A DNA stretch of 64,000 nt from Fusobacterium sp. JB019 (GTDB lineage Bacteria; Fusobacteriota; Fusobacteriia; Fusobacteriales; Fusobacteriaceae). Both the position numbers and the translations under genes were made by a program. The stretch lies in NCBI GenBank assembly GCA_030673965.1, contig JAUTCN010000022.1, positions 1-64,000 on the forward strand, written 5' to 3'. The notes under the pieces were generated by a model. That model did not search any database. It saw only the letters and a list, made by a program, of their open reading frames with translations, and was not told where the DNA came from. Every line of letters starts with the position of its first letter. The stretch's first letter is position 1. Shown here one piece after another: positions 1 to 8,347 of this stretch.

Positions 1-109
1 CTAATACCTTAGAGATAGCTGCTGTTGTAGTTGTTTTTCCGTGGTCAACGTGTCCTATTGTACCAATGTTTACATGGGGTTTACTTCTGTCAAATTTTTC
101 TTTTGCCAT
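1..109 (-). CDS. tuf: Elongation factor Tu, N-terminal fragment (cut by window edge)
   Basis: EF-Tu delivers aminoacyl-tRNA to the ribosome. Only the first 36 codons lie in the window. They read [20 protein letters not shown] and continue into the P-loop VDHGKTTTT, which is diagnostic for EF-Tu. The ATG is preceded on the minus strand by a strong AGGAGG. It follows fusA by about 54 bases, so it is the last visible gene of the str operon. The rest of the gene lies to the left of the window. Confidence 0.96.
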   Translation of the reverse strand, partial: MAKEKFDRSKPHVNIGTIGHVDHGKTTTTAAISKVL

Positions 110-163
110 TTTTTTTGTCCTCCTAAATTTTTATTAATTTTAAATTTTATTTGATATAAAGAG

Positions 164-2239
164 TTATCTTCCTCTTTCTTCTTTAATAGCTTCTTGAATA
201 TTTCTAGGTACTTGAATATATTTTTCAAATTCCATAGCATAGTTAGCTCTTCCTTGAGATTTAGATCTTAAGTCAGTTGCATAACCAAACATTTCTGATA
301 AAGGAATTTTAGCATCAATGATTTTAGCACCATTTCTATCTGTCATTCCACCAATCATTCCTCTTCTAGAGTTGATATCTCCTATGATATCTCCCATATA
401 CTCTTCAGGAGTAGTAACTTCTACTTTGAATAAAGGTTCAAGAATAACTGGTTTACATTGAGAAGCTCCTTGTTTCATAGCCATAGATCCAGCTATTTTA
501 AATGCCATCTCAGATGAATCAACCTCATGGAAAGATCCATCATATAATGTAACTTTAACACCAACTAAAGGATATCCAGCAACAACACCATTTTCAAGCG
601 CTTCTTTACATCCTTTTTCAACAGCAGGAATATATTCTCTAGGAATAGCTCCTCCTGTAATTGAGTTAACAAATTCAAAGTCTTTATCTTCAATAGGTTC
701 AATTTTAATTTTAACATGTCCGTATTGACCTTTACCACCTGATTGTTTAGCGTATTTAACTTCTTTATCAGTAGAACTTGTAATAGTTTCTCTATAGGCA
801 ACTTGAGGTTTACCAACTGTAGATTCAACTTTAAATTCTCTTTTCATTCTATCAACAATGATATCTAAGTGAAGTTCACCCATTCCAGATATGATAGTTT
901 GTCCAGTTTCCTCATCAGATTTAACTCTAAATGTAGGATCTTCTTCAGCAAGTTTAGCTAAAGCAATACCCATTTTTTCTTGGTCAGCTTTTGTTTTAGG
1001 TTCAACTGCAACAGAGATAACTGGTTCAGGGAATTCCATTTTTTCAAGAATAATAGGAGCTTCTGGGCTACATAAAGTATCTCCAGTAGTAGTGTCTTTA
1101 AGACCAACAACAGCTGCTATATCTCCACAATAAACAACATCTTCTTCAGCTCTTTTATTAGCATGCATTTGAAGAAGTCTTCCCATTCTTTCTTTTTTAC
1201 CTTTAGTAGAGTTTAATACATAAGAACCTTTATTAGCAATTCCTGAGTAAACTCTAAAGAAAGTTAATCTTCCTACAAAAGGATCTGTCATAACTTTAAA
1301 AGCTAATGCAGAGAAAGGAGCGTCATCAGATATTTCTAACTCAACAACTTTATCTTCATGCTTAGGGTCAGTTCCTGATATAACACCTTTTTGAGTAGGT
1401 GCAGGCATGAAATCAACAATTACATCAAGTAATGGTTGGATTCCTTTGTTTTTAAATGCAGTTCCACAAAGTACAGGAATGATCATATTTCCAATAGTTC
1501 CTGTTCTTAAAGCAGATTTTATTTCATCAATAGAAATTTCTTCTTCACCTAAATATTTTTCCATTAAAGCATCGTCACATTCAACGATAGATTCAATCAT
1601 AGCTTCTCTCATTTCTGTAGCTTCATCAATTAATTCAGCTCTGATTTCTCTTTCTTCGATGTTAGCCCCAATTTCATCAAGGTAAACTATTTCTTTCATT
1701 GTAATTAAGTCTACAATTCCTTCAAAATTGTCTTCAGCACCTATAGGTAGTTGAAGAGGAACAGGATTTGCTCCTAATTTTTCTTCGATATCGTTTACGC
1801 ACATTTTAAAATCTGCTCCAACTCTATCCATTTTATTGAAGAAAGCTATCCTAGGTACTTCGTACTTATCAGCTTGTCTCCAAACAGTTTCAGACTGTGG
1901 TTGAACTCCATCAACTGCAGAGAAAACTGCTACAGCACCATCTAGAACTCTAAGAGATCTTTCAACCTCAACAGTAAAGTCCACGTGACCTGGTGTGTCT
2001 ATTATATTTATTCTGTGTTTTTTCCAGAAACATGTTGTAGCGGCAGAAGTAATTGTGATACCTCTTTCTTGCTCTTGCTCCATCCAGTCCATAGTTGCTG
2101 CTCCATCATGAACCTCTCCGATGTTATGGTTAACTCCAGTATAGAAAAGAATTCTTTCTGTAGTAGTAGTTTTACCAGCGTCAATATGAGCCATTATACC
2201 AATGTTTCTAGTCATGTCTAATGAAACTTGTCTAGCCAT
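164..2239 (-). CDS. fusA: Elongation factor G
   Basis: EF-G is the GTPase that drives ribosomal translocation, and with RRF ribosome recycling. The 691 residues match the family length. The P-loop AHIDAGKT is at residues 17-24, followed by the switch region [17 protein letters not shown] and the NKMD guanine-specificity motif. Domains II to V follow, with the C-terminal end rich in the usual domain IV and V motifs ([16 protein letters not shown]-like). The start has an AAGGAGG about 8 bases upstream. It is third in rpsL-rpsG-fusA-tuf on the minus strand. Nothing is truncated, and a second EF-G copy elsewhere cannot be excluded. Confidence 0.98.
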   Translation of the reverse strand: MARQVSLDMTRNIGIMAHIDAGKTTTTERILFYTGVNHNIGEVHDGAATMDWMEQEQERGITITSAATTCFWKKHRINIIDTPGHVDFTVEVERSLRVLDGAVAVFSAVDGVQPQSETVWRQADKYEVPRIAFFNKMDRVGADFKMCVNDIEEKLGANPVPLQLPIGAEDNFEGIVDLITMKEIVYLDEIGANIEEREIRAELIDEATEMREAMIESIVECDDALMEKYLGEEEISIDEIKSALRTGTIGNMIIPVLCGTAFKNKGIQPLLDVIVDFMPAPTQKGVISGTDPKHEDKVVELEISDDAPFSALAFKVMTDPFVGRLTFFRVYSGIANKGSYVLNSTKGKKERMGRLLQMHANKRAEEDVVYCGDIAAVVGLKDTTTGDTLCSPEAPIILEKMEFPEPVISVAVEPKTKADQEKMGIALAKLAEEDPTFRVKSDEETGQTIISGMGELHLDIIVDRMKREFKVESTVGKPQVAYRETITSSTDKEVKYAKQSGGKGQYGHVKIKIEPIEDKDFEFVNSITGGAIPREYIPAVEKGCKEALENGVVAGYPLVGVKVTLYDGSFHEVDSSEMAFKIAGSMAMKQGASQCKPVILEPLFKVEVTTPEEYMGDIIGDINSRRGMIGGMTDRNGAKIIDAKIPLSEMFGYATDLRSKSQGRANYAMEFEKYIQVPRNIQEAIKEERGR

Positions 2240-2274
2240 TTAATGATTCCTCCTTGATATAAAAATACGCTAAA

Positions 2275-2745
2275 TTAATATTTATAATGTGCGAAAGCTC
2301 TATTTGCTTCAGCCATTCTATAAGTATCTTCTTTTTTCTTGATAGTAGCACCCTCGTTATTTGCTGCTGCAATTAATTCAGCTGCTAATTTTTCGATCAT
2401 ACCATATTCTTTTCTTGCTCTAGTATAAGCTTTTAACCATCTTAATGCTAAAGTTTGTTGTCTTTCTAATCTTACTTCAGTAGGAACTTGATAAGTTGCT
2501 CCTCCAATTCTTCTAGATCTTACTTCAACTTGAGGTTTAATATTTTCCATTGCTTGTTTGAAAATATCGTACCCCTCTTTACCAGTTTTTTCTTTAATTA
2601 AATCCATTGCTGAATAGAATATAGATTCAGATAAAGATTTTTTTCCATCTATCATTAATGCGTTTATAGTTTTAGTAACTACCTTATCGTTATATCTAGA
2701 ATCAGGTAATACATCTCTTTTTACCGCTGCTCTTCTTCTTGACAT
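2275..2745 (-). CDS. rpsG: 30S ribosomal protein S7
   Basis: S7 nucleates assembly of the 30S head by binding the 3' domain of 16S rRNA. In other bacteria it is the translational repressor of the str operon. The 156 residues begin [18 protein letters not shown], a typical S7 N-terminus, and contain the conserved [11 protein letters not shown] and RAFAHYKY stretches. It lies 35 bases downstream of rpsL and 35 bases upstream of fusA, so it is surely co-transcribed. I see no extended S7-binding structure in the short rpsL-rpsG gap, unlike the longer gap in E. coli. Confidence 0.98.
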   Translation of the reverse strand: MSRRRAAVKRDVLPDSRYNDKVVTKTINALMIDGKKSLSESIFYSAMDLIKEKTGKEGYDIFKQAMENIKPQVEVRSRRIGGATYQVPTEVRLERQQTLALRWLKAYTRARKEYGMIEKLAAELIAAANNEGATIKKKEDTYRMAEANRAFAHYKY

Positions 2746-2780
2746 ACTAAACTGTTCACCTCCTTAATTTTTATAAATTG

Positions 2781-3149
2781 TTATGCTTTTTTTACACCAT
2801 ATTTAGATCTTGATTGTTTTCTATTGTTAACTCCTGCTGTATCTAGAGCTCCTCTTACAATTTTATATCTAACTCCTGGTAAATCCTTTGTTCTTCCACC
2901 TCTTATAAGTGCGATTGAATGTTCTTGTAAGTTATGTCCTTCACCTGGAATATAACAAGTAACTTCAAGTCCATTAGTTAATTTAACTCTGGCAACTTTT
3001 CTTAAAGCTGAGTTTGGTTTTTTAGGTGTAGTAGTATAAACTCTTACACAAACTCCTCTTCTTTGTGGGTTTCCTTGTAATGCTGGTGACTTACTTGTTT
3101 CTTCTAAAGTTTGTCTTCCTTTTTTTACTAATTGATTTAGAGTAGGCAT
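2781..3149 (-). CDS. rpsL: 30S ribosomal protein S12
   Basis: S12 sits at the decoding centre and influences fidelity. The 122 residues contain the universally conserved [12 protein letters not shown] and [12 protein letters not shown] loops. Both lysines that are mutated in streptomycin-resistant strains of other bacteria are wild type here. It is the first gene of the minus-strand str operon, with its own promoter about 60 bases upstream and an AAGGAGG site. The C-terminus [12 protein letters not shown] is typical. There are no anomalies. Confidence 0.98.
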   Translation of the reverse strand: MPTLNQLVKKGRQTLEETSKSPALQGNPQRRGVCVRVYTTTPKKPNSALRKVARVKLTNGLEVTCYIPGEGHNLQEHSIALIRGGRTKDLPGVRYKIVRGALDTAGVNNRKQSRSKYGVKKA

Positions 3150-3206
3150 TTTACCCTCCTTCCGATTTTTTTATTTTTTTATAATTAAAAATTATATAAC
3201 TTAAAT

Positions 3207-3235
3207 ATTATAGCTTTTATATAAATAAAAGTCAA
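3207..3235 (-). promoter_or_regulatory. rpsL promoter: Sigma-70-type promoter of the str operon
   Basis: Read on the minus strand, TTGACT (3230-3235) is followed by exactly 17 bases and then TATAAT (3207-3212). This places the start of transcription near 3200 and gives a leader of about 50 nt before rpsL. A near-consensus promoter fits a highly expressed operon. The spacer is A/T only apart from its last two bases. Confidence 0.8.
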
Positions 3236-3283
3236 TTATCTTAGTGTATATAGCAGAAAACATTTTATCATATTTTAAAATAT

Positions 3284-5194
3284 TTAGAAAGCATTTTTTA
3301 AATTTTTTAATTTAATTTCTAAATTTTCCCATTCTTCCATTGAGATCAAAATCTCATTATCTAATAAGTCTAAGTCTTTTTGGATTCTCAATAGTTCGTC
3401 TAAATTATTTTCCTTTCCTGCTAATTCGTATTTATTTTCTAAGACATTTTTTTTGTTTTCTAAAGTTTCGATATTTTTTTCAATATTAAAGGATTTTTTT
3501 TCTAAAGAAGAAATTTTGTTTTTTATTTTTTTTTGTTCTTCATAATTATTGCTTTTATTGTTGTTATTTTTAATGGGAGAATTTAACTTTGATTTACAAT
3601 AATCAGTGTAGTTTCCAGAAAATTTGATAGCACCTTCTTTGTTTATTTCATAAATAGTATTTGTAACATTTTCCAAAAAATATCTATCATGAGAAACTAT
3701 TAAAAGTGTTCCAGGAAATTCTTCCAAAGCTTCTTCTAGAATTTCTCTTGAATATATGTCAAGATGATTAGTTGGTTCATCAAGTATTAAAAAATTGGAT
3801 TTTTTTAAGATCAACTTCATTAAAGAAACTCTTGCCTTTTCTCCTCCGCTAAGAGAAGCAATTGTTTTGAAAACATCATCTTCTGGAAAAAGAAAACTAC
3901 CGGCTAATTTACGTACATCTTCTTCTCCCATAGGATAATTAAACATAAATTCATTAAGAATACTAGCTTTTAAATCAAGATTTTTATGGTTTTGATCATA
4001 GTAACCAATAGAAACTTTTTCTCCAATGTTTATATTTCCTGAATCAGAAGATAATTCGCCTATAATTATTTTTAAAAGAGTGGATTTACCTACCCCATTT
4101 TTACCAATAATTCCAATTCTTTCTCCTTTAAAAACCTCTAAATTAAGATTATTGAAAAGGTTGGTGTTTCCAAATGATTTAGATAAATTTTTAATATTTA
4201 AAACTCTGTCTGCACTAGGTTTTTCAATTTCAAATTTTAATTTCATTTTGCGTGGTTTAATTACAGGATTTTCCATTTTTTCCATACGGTTTAATAGACT
4301 TTGACGTCCTCTTGCTTGTTTTGATTTTATTCCAGCTTTATATCTTTGGATATATTCTTCGGTTTGTTTTATTTTTTCTTGTTCTTTATTAAAAGCTTTT
4401 AAAGCTCCGCTTAAAAATAATTCTTTTTGAATAACGAAGTCGTCATAATTACCTTTATATGTTTTTAAATGATGATTTTCAATTTCAAATATTTTATCAA
4501 TGACATTGTTTAAAAAATATCTATCATGTGAAACTACCAATACAGCACGATTATAATCTTTTAAAAATTTTTCCAACCATTCGATAGCTAATAAGTCTAG
4601 ATGATTAGTGGGCTCATCTAAAATTAAAAGGTCAGGTTCTTCTAAAAGAATTCTACTTAATGCTACTCTAGATTTTTGTCCACCAGACAAAGTTTTTATT
4701 TTTTGTTTCCAAAGTTTTTCAGGCAAACTAAGTCCATGTAATATTTGTTTTACCTTGTATTCAATAGCATATCCTTCATTGTGTTCATATCGAGATGTAA
4801 CGGTAGCTAAAGTTTCCATAATTTCATCGAAATTATTAGGTTCTTCAGATAATTTTAAAGTTAAAGAAGTTATTTCATTATAGTCGTCTAAAATATTTTT
4901 AAAAACTAACATTAGCTCGTTAAAGACGGTGTTTTCATTATTTAAGTTGATGTTTTGAGAAAGATAACCTATTTTTAAATTACTTTTTTTAGAAATATTC
5001 CCTCTTTGATTATTTTCAGGATTAACATCATTAAGTTCTTCTCCTAATATAATTTTAATAAGAGTAGTTTTTCCAACTCCATTCATACCAATTAAGCCTA
5101 TTTTATCTTTAGAATCTATAGAGAAAGATAAATCTTTAAATATAGTTTCTCCAGAAAAACTTTTATATAAATTATTAATATTTAATATAGCCAT
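3284..5194 (-). CDS. ABC-F family ATP-binding protein (YdiF/Uup-like)
   Basis: ABC-F proteins have no membrane domain. They bind the ribosomal E site to rescue stalled ribosomes, and some protect against antibiotics. The 636 residues hold two cassettes. The first has Walker A GMNGVGKT (36-43), signature LSGGQKSR and Walker B LLILDEPTNHLD. The second has GKNGVGKS, LSGGEKAR and FLILDEPTNHLD. Both catalytic glutamates are intact. The inter-cassette linker carries the basic KSKQARGRQSLLNRM arm. A long Lys/Glu coiled coil fills about residues 545-636, as in Uup/YdiF. It is monocistronic and divergent from the lipoprotein gene. Its tail lies close to the str promoter, with no clear terminator. The housekeeping subfamily is likely, but an antibiotic-resistance role is not excluded. 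Confidence 0.93.
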   Translation of the reverse strand: MAILNINNLYKSFSGETIFKDLSFSIDSKDKIGLIGMNGVGKTTLIKIILGEELNDVNPENNQRGNISKKSNLKIGYLSQNINLNNENTVFNELMLVFKNILDDYNEITSLTLKLSEEPNNFDEIMETLATVTSRYEHNEGYAIEYKVKQILHGLSLPEKLWKQKIKTLSGGQKSRVALSRILLEEPDLLILDEPTNHLDLLAIEWLEKFLKDYNRAVLVVSHDRYFLNNVIDKIFEIENHHLKTYKGNYDDFVIQKELFLSGALKAFNKEQEKIKQTEEYIQRYKAGIKSKQARGRQSLLNRMEKMENPVIKPRKMKLKFEIEKPSADRVLNIKNLSKSFGNTNLFNNLNLEVFKGERIGIIGKNGVGKSTLLKIIIGELSSDSGNINIGEKVSIGYYDQNHKNLDLKASILNEFMFNYPMGEEDVRKLAGSFLFPEDDVFKTIASLSGGEKARVSLMKLILKKSNFLILDEPTNHLDIYSREILEEALEEFPGTLLIVSHDRYFLENVTNTIYEINKEGAIKFSGNYTDYCKSKLNSPIKNNNNKSNNYEEQKKIKNKISSLEKKSFNIEKNIETLENKKNVLENKYELAGKENNLDELLRIQKDLDLLDNEILISMEEWENLEIKLKNLKNAF

Positions 5195-5230
5195 ATTTTT
5201 TCTCCTAAAATTAATATATATTCGAAGAAT

Positions 5231-5262
5231 ATTATAACATATTTTATAAAGATAAAATATGT
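5231..5262 (-). promoter_or_regulatory. Probable ABC-F promoter (extended -10) with overlapping inverted repeat
   Basis: On the minus strand TATAAT (5231-5236) is preceded by TG plus one base, an extended -10, but no good -35 is visible. In the place of the -35 is a perfect inverted repeat, ACATATTTTAT with loop AAAG and ATAAAATATGT (5237-5262). A second, smaller dyad ATATTC-GAA-GAATAT (5218-5232) covers the expected start of transcription. The arrangement looks like a repressor site over a promoter, but A/T-rich palindromes also arise by chance. Confidence 0.45.
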
Positions 5263-5349
5263 TTGGTAAAAAATAACTAAGAAAAAAAAGAAAGCTTGGA
5301 GGAATTATAGTATAATGTATACTGTAGAAAATAAAAAAGGGGGAATCTT

Positions 5350-6510
5350 TTGAAAAAAATAATATATATTCTGTTAATGGGAACCTTTCTAGGATGTTCT
5401 CAAATAGATAATTTTAAATTAAAAACTAAGAAAGAAAAAGAAGTGGATTATAATTTAGCGATTATAAACACAGGAAAAGGACAAGGCGTTTTAAATGAGG
5501 GGATTGGATATTCAAGAGTTTCAACAATTATAAAAAGAGCAGAAGACAGATATGGAAAGAAAAATGTTTTATATCTAGATGTTGGAGGAAATTTTTCCGG
5601 AACAAAGCTAGCTAATAAAACTAAAGGGGCATCTAGTGTTACTGTATTTAATGGAATAAAATTAAAAGCTACCACTTTAGGAGAAGAAGATTTTAAATAT
5701 GGGTTGGATAATTTAGAACAAATCAAAGAGAAATCTAATTTTAAATTAATTGCAACAAATATAAAAAAAATAGACGGTAGCACATTTTTAGATAATTATT
5801 TAATTGAGAAAATTGGAAATAATAAAATAGGAATAATTGGATTAGTTTCTCCTAAATTTTATGAAAAATTAGAAGGAAGAGAAATAGAGAAAATATCAAT
5901 AGAAGAGCCTATAAGTTCAGCTAAAACAACTATAAAATCATTTAAAAAACAAGGTGTTGATTTTATAATAGTATTATCTTCATTGGGAAATGATGAAAAA
6001 ATCAATAAAGAATGGACAATTAAAAAATTAGCAGAAGAAACTAACGGAATAGACTTAATTATAGACAAAGGAGAAAATAATGATAACAGTTTTAAAATAA
6101 AAAATACTTTAATTGTTTCTTCAAGAGAAAAATTAAAATCATTAGGAATTATTCAAATAGATTTAAATGCAAGAAAAACAAATAAAAATAGAATGAATTA
6201 TAGAGTTTTAAAAGCAGAAGAAATTTATAAAAATGATTTACCAGAATTAAAAATAGAGCAATATTTAGTAAAAAAAGAAGATACATTATATTCCTTAGCT
6301 AAAAAATATAAGACAACAGTAGGTGAATTGCTTAAACTTAATCCTGAAATTAAAGATGGACAAACAATAAAAATTAATCAAAAATACTTAGTACCAATTT
6401 TAAAAGAAAAATTTGATGAAAGGATTCAAGAAAACAAGAAAAACAAAACTAAACAAATAAAAATAATAGAAGATAGACAGATAAAAAAAATAATAGAAAA
6501 AATAAATTAA
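5350..6510 (+). CDS. Lipoprotein with degenerate 5'-nucleotidase-like domain and C-terminal LysM
   Basis: A lipoprotein signal is clear: MKKIIYILLMGTFLGC, with the lipobox cysteine at residue 16. Residues about 30-230 follow the layout of the 5'-nucleotidase/UshA metallophosphoesterase domain (YLDVGGNFSGT, ATTLGEEDFKYGLDNL, KIGIIGLVSP, GVDFIIVLSSLG, NGIDLIIDKGEN). However, the metal-binding Asp/His/Asn residues expected in DxH, GD, GNHE and GGHTH are replaced. A LysM domain (about 304-350, VKKEDTLYSLAKKYKTTVGE) should bind peptidoglycan, and a basic tail follows. The start is TTG with AAGGGGG upstream. It is first in an operon ending in FakAB, and rpoN follows 14 bases later. Probable role: an envelope-anchored non-enzymatic binding protein. 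The function is unknown. Confidence 0.72.
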   Translation: MKKIIYILLMGTFLGCSQIDNFKLKTKKEKEVDYNLAIINTGKGQGVLNEGIGYSRVSTIIKRAEDRYGKKNVLYLDVGGNFSGTKLANKTKGASSVTVFNGIKLKATTLGEEDFKYGLDNLEQIKEKSNFKLIATNIKKIDGSTFLDNYLIEKIGNNKIGIIGLVSPKFYEKLEGREIEKISIEEPISSAKTTIKSFKKQGVDFIIVLSSLGNDEKINKEWTIKKLAEETNGIDLIIDKGENNDNSFKIKNTLIVSSREKLKSLGIIQIDLNARKTNKNRMNYRVLKAEEIYKNDLPELKIEQYLVKKEDTLYSLAKKYKTTVGELLKLNPEIKDGQTIKINQKYLVPILKEKFDERIQENKKNKTKQIKIIEDRQIKKIIEKIN

Positions 6511-6524
6511 AAAAGGATAGAAAT

Positions 6525-7760
6525 ATGGATTTTTCTTTAAATATAAAACAAGAATTAAAATTAATATTAACTCAAAGTATGAAAATATCATTAAATATTT
6601 TAGAAATGTCTTCTTTTGATTTAGAAAAATATATTTTGAAAGAAAGCAAAAAAAATCCCTTTGTAGAAGTTCAGTATACTAATAATTATAGAAAAACTAA
6701 AAATTCTGATGGAGCTTCTCCTTTAGATTTTGCACATAAAGAAAAGAATTTAATAGATTTTTTAGAAGAACAGATAGGCTATATTCATTTAAATAATAAT
6801 CAAAGGTTTTTATATACTTTTATTGTAAATAATTTAGATAATAGAGGATATCTAGGGTTGAATATAAAAGAAATAAAAAGTCTAACAAAATTTTCAACTA
6901 AAGAGATAAAAGAAGCATTAAAAAATATTAAAAAATTTGAACCAATAGGAATAGGGGCTTCAAATTTAGAAGAGTGCTTAATTATTCAACTGCATAAAAA
7001 AAATATAACTGATTTAAAATTAGAATATATTATAAAAAATTTATTAAAAGAGATAGCTTTAGGAAGACTCGAAGAAATAGGAGAAAAAGTTGAACTTTCT
7101 ATTCAAGAGGTAGAGGAAAAACTAAAAATAATAAGAACATTAAATCCAATTCCTTCTCGAGGATTTTATATGGGTGATACAATAAGATATATAATTCCAG
7201 AGGCAGAGGTGAAAAAAATAGAGGGGAAGTATGCTATCATAATGAATGAGGATAGTGTGCCTAAAGTCAAAATAAATAAAAGTTTAAAACTTGAAAAAGA
7301 AAGCTCAAATGATTATTTTAATTCAGCTAATAATTTAATAAAATGTATAAAAAAGAGAAGGGAAACATTAAAAGAAATCTTAGAAATTATTTTAGAAAAA
7401 CAGTATGATTATTTTTCCGAGGGAAAAACTAAAAAATTTTTGCCAATGAAACTAGTAGCAAAGCAATTAAAAATACATGAATCAACAGTATCAAGGGCCA
7501 TAAAAAATAAATATATAAAAACAGAAAAAGGGGTTGAAAGGATAAGGGATTTTTTTGTTTTGGATGAACAAAAAGAAAAGGTGGATAGTATTATTGAAAA
7601 AATAATATTAAAAGAAGATAGAGAAAAGCCCGTATCAGATCAAGAAATAACAAAAATTTTAAATGAAATGGGAATAAAAATAGCTAGGAGAACGGTTGCT
7701 AAATATAGAGAGAACCTAGGAATTAAATCAACTTCAAAAAGGAAAGTGAAAAGAATATGA
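6525..7760 (+). CDS. rpoN: RNA polymerase sigma-54 factor
   Basis: Sigma-54 recognises -24/-12 promoters and needs AAA+ activators to open them. The 411 residues show the N-terminal activator-interacting region I (LILTQSMKISLNILEMSSFDLEKYI) and the central core-binding domain. The HTH lies around residues 310-340 (MKLVAKQLKIHESTVSRAI). The RpoN box ARRTVAKYRE is at about 385-395, close to the consensus ARRTVAKYREML. It is slightly shorter than the 470-residue proteobacterial forms, as is common in Gram-positives. It overlaps coaE by 4 bases (ATGA). No activator gene and no -24/-12 site was found in the window, so its regulon lies elsewhere. Confidence 0.95.
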   Translation: MDFSLNIKQELKLILTQSMKISLNILEMSSFDLEKYILKESKKNPFVEVQYTNNYRKTKNSDGASPLDFAHKEKNLIDFLEEQIGYIHLNNNQRFLYTFIVNNLDNRGYLGLNIKEIKSLTKFSTKEIKEALKNIKKFEPIGIGASNLEECLIIQLHKKNITDLKLEYIIKNLLKEIALGRLEEIGEKVELSIQEVEEKLKIIRTLNPIPSRGFYMGDTIRYIIPEAEVKKIEGKYAIIMNEDSVPKVKINKSLKLEKESSNDYFNSANNLIKCIKKRRETLKEILEIILEKQYDYFSEGKTKKFLPMKLVAKQLKIHESTVSRAIKNKYIKTEKGVERIRDFFVLDEQKEKVDSIIEKIILKEDREKPVSDQEITKILNEMGIKIARRTVAKYRENLGIKSTSKRKVKRI

Positions 7761-8344
7761 TATTAGGATTAACAGGAGGAATAGCATCTGGAAAATCAAC
7801 AGTGAGTAATATTTTAAAAAAGTTGGGAATCAAAATTATAGATGCAGATTTAATGGCAAAAAAAATTTCTAATCAAAAATATATAAAAAGAGAAATAGCC
7901 TTAAGATTAGATGAAACTTTATTGGATTCTAATTATGAAATTGATAGAGAAAAATTAAAAAAAATAGTTTTTAAAGATAAAAAAAAATTAGAAATATTAA
8001 ATAGCATCTATCATCCAAGGATAAAAGAAGAATTTAAAAAAATAAAGGAAAATCATAATAAAAATGATATAATAATATTTGATGTTCCGTTATTATTTGA
8101 AACAGGGATAAATAAGTATTGTGATCTAGTCATTTTAGTTTGTGTAGATGAGGAAATTCAAATAGAAAGAATTATGAAAAGAGACGGAATAGATAAAAAG
8201 TTAGCAATAGAAATTATAAAAAGTCAAATGTCTCAAAAAGAAAAAAAAGATATGGCAGACATTATTATATATAATAATAATACTTTAGATAAATTAAAAA
8301 AAGAAACAATGAAAATAATAAAAGATATTATAAGGAGAAAATAA
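7757..8344 (+). CDS. coaE: Dephospho-CoA kinase
   Basis: This enzyme makes the last step of CoA synthesis, phosphorylating the 3'-OH of dephospho-CoA. The 195 residues begin with P-loop GGIASGKST (7-15), followed by IDADLMAKK and the lid and CoA-binding segments (FDVPLLFETG, RIMKRDG). Length is normal. Its ATG overlaps the rpoN stop (ATGA) and its stop lies in the ribosome-binding site of the next gene, so translation is probably coupled. coaD, the preceding step, is at 59103 in another operon. Confidence 0.95.
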   Translation: MILGLTGGIASGKSTVSNILKKLGIKIIDADLMAKKISNQKYIKREIALRLDETLLDSNYEIDREKLKKIVFKDKKKLEILNSIYHPRIKEEFKKIKENHNKNDIIIFDVPLLFETGINKYCDLVILVCVDEEIQIERIMKRDGIDKKLAIEIIKSQMSQKEKKDMADIIIYNNNTLDKLKKETMKIIKDIIRRK

Positions 8345-8347
8345 AAG

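Noticed and set aside
164-2239. Several open frames on the plus strand across fusA and on opposite strands of other genes
   Set aside because: They lack ribosome-binding sites, have unlikely compositions and fully overlap conserved genes; they are shadows.
3240-3283. A/T palindrome after the ABC-F gene as a terminator
   Set aside because: The stem is only A and T without a clear loop or T run; termination here is unproven.
6525-7760. Sigma-54 (-24/-12) promoter anywhere in the window to match rpoN
   Set aside because: TGGCAC occurrences inside coding genes lack the TTGC element at the right distance.
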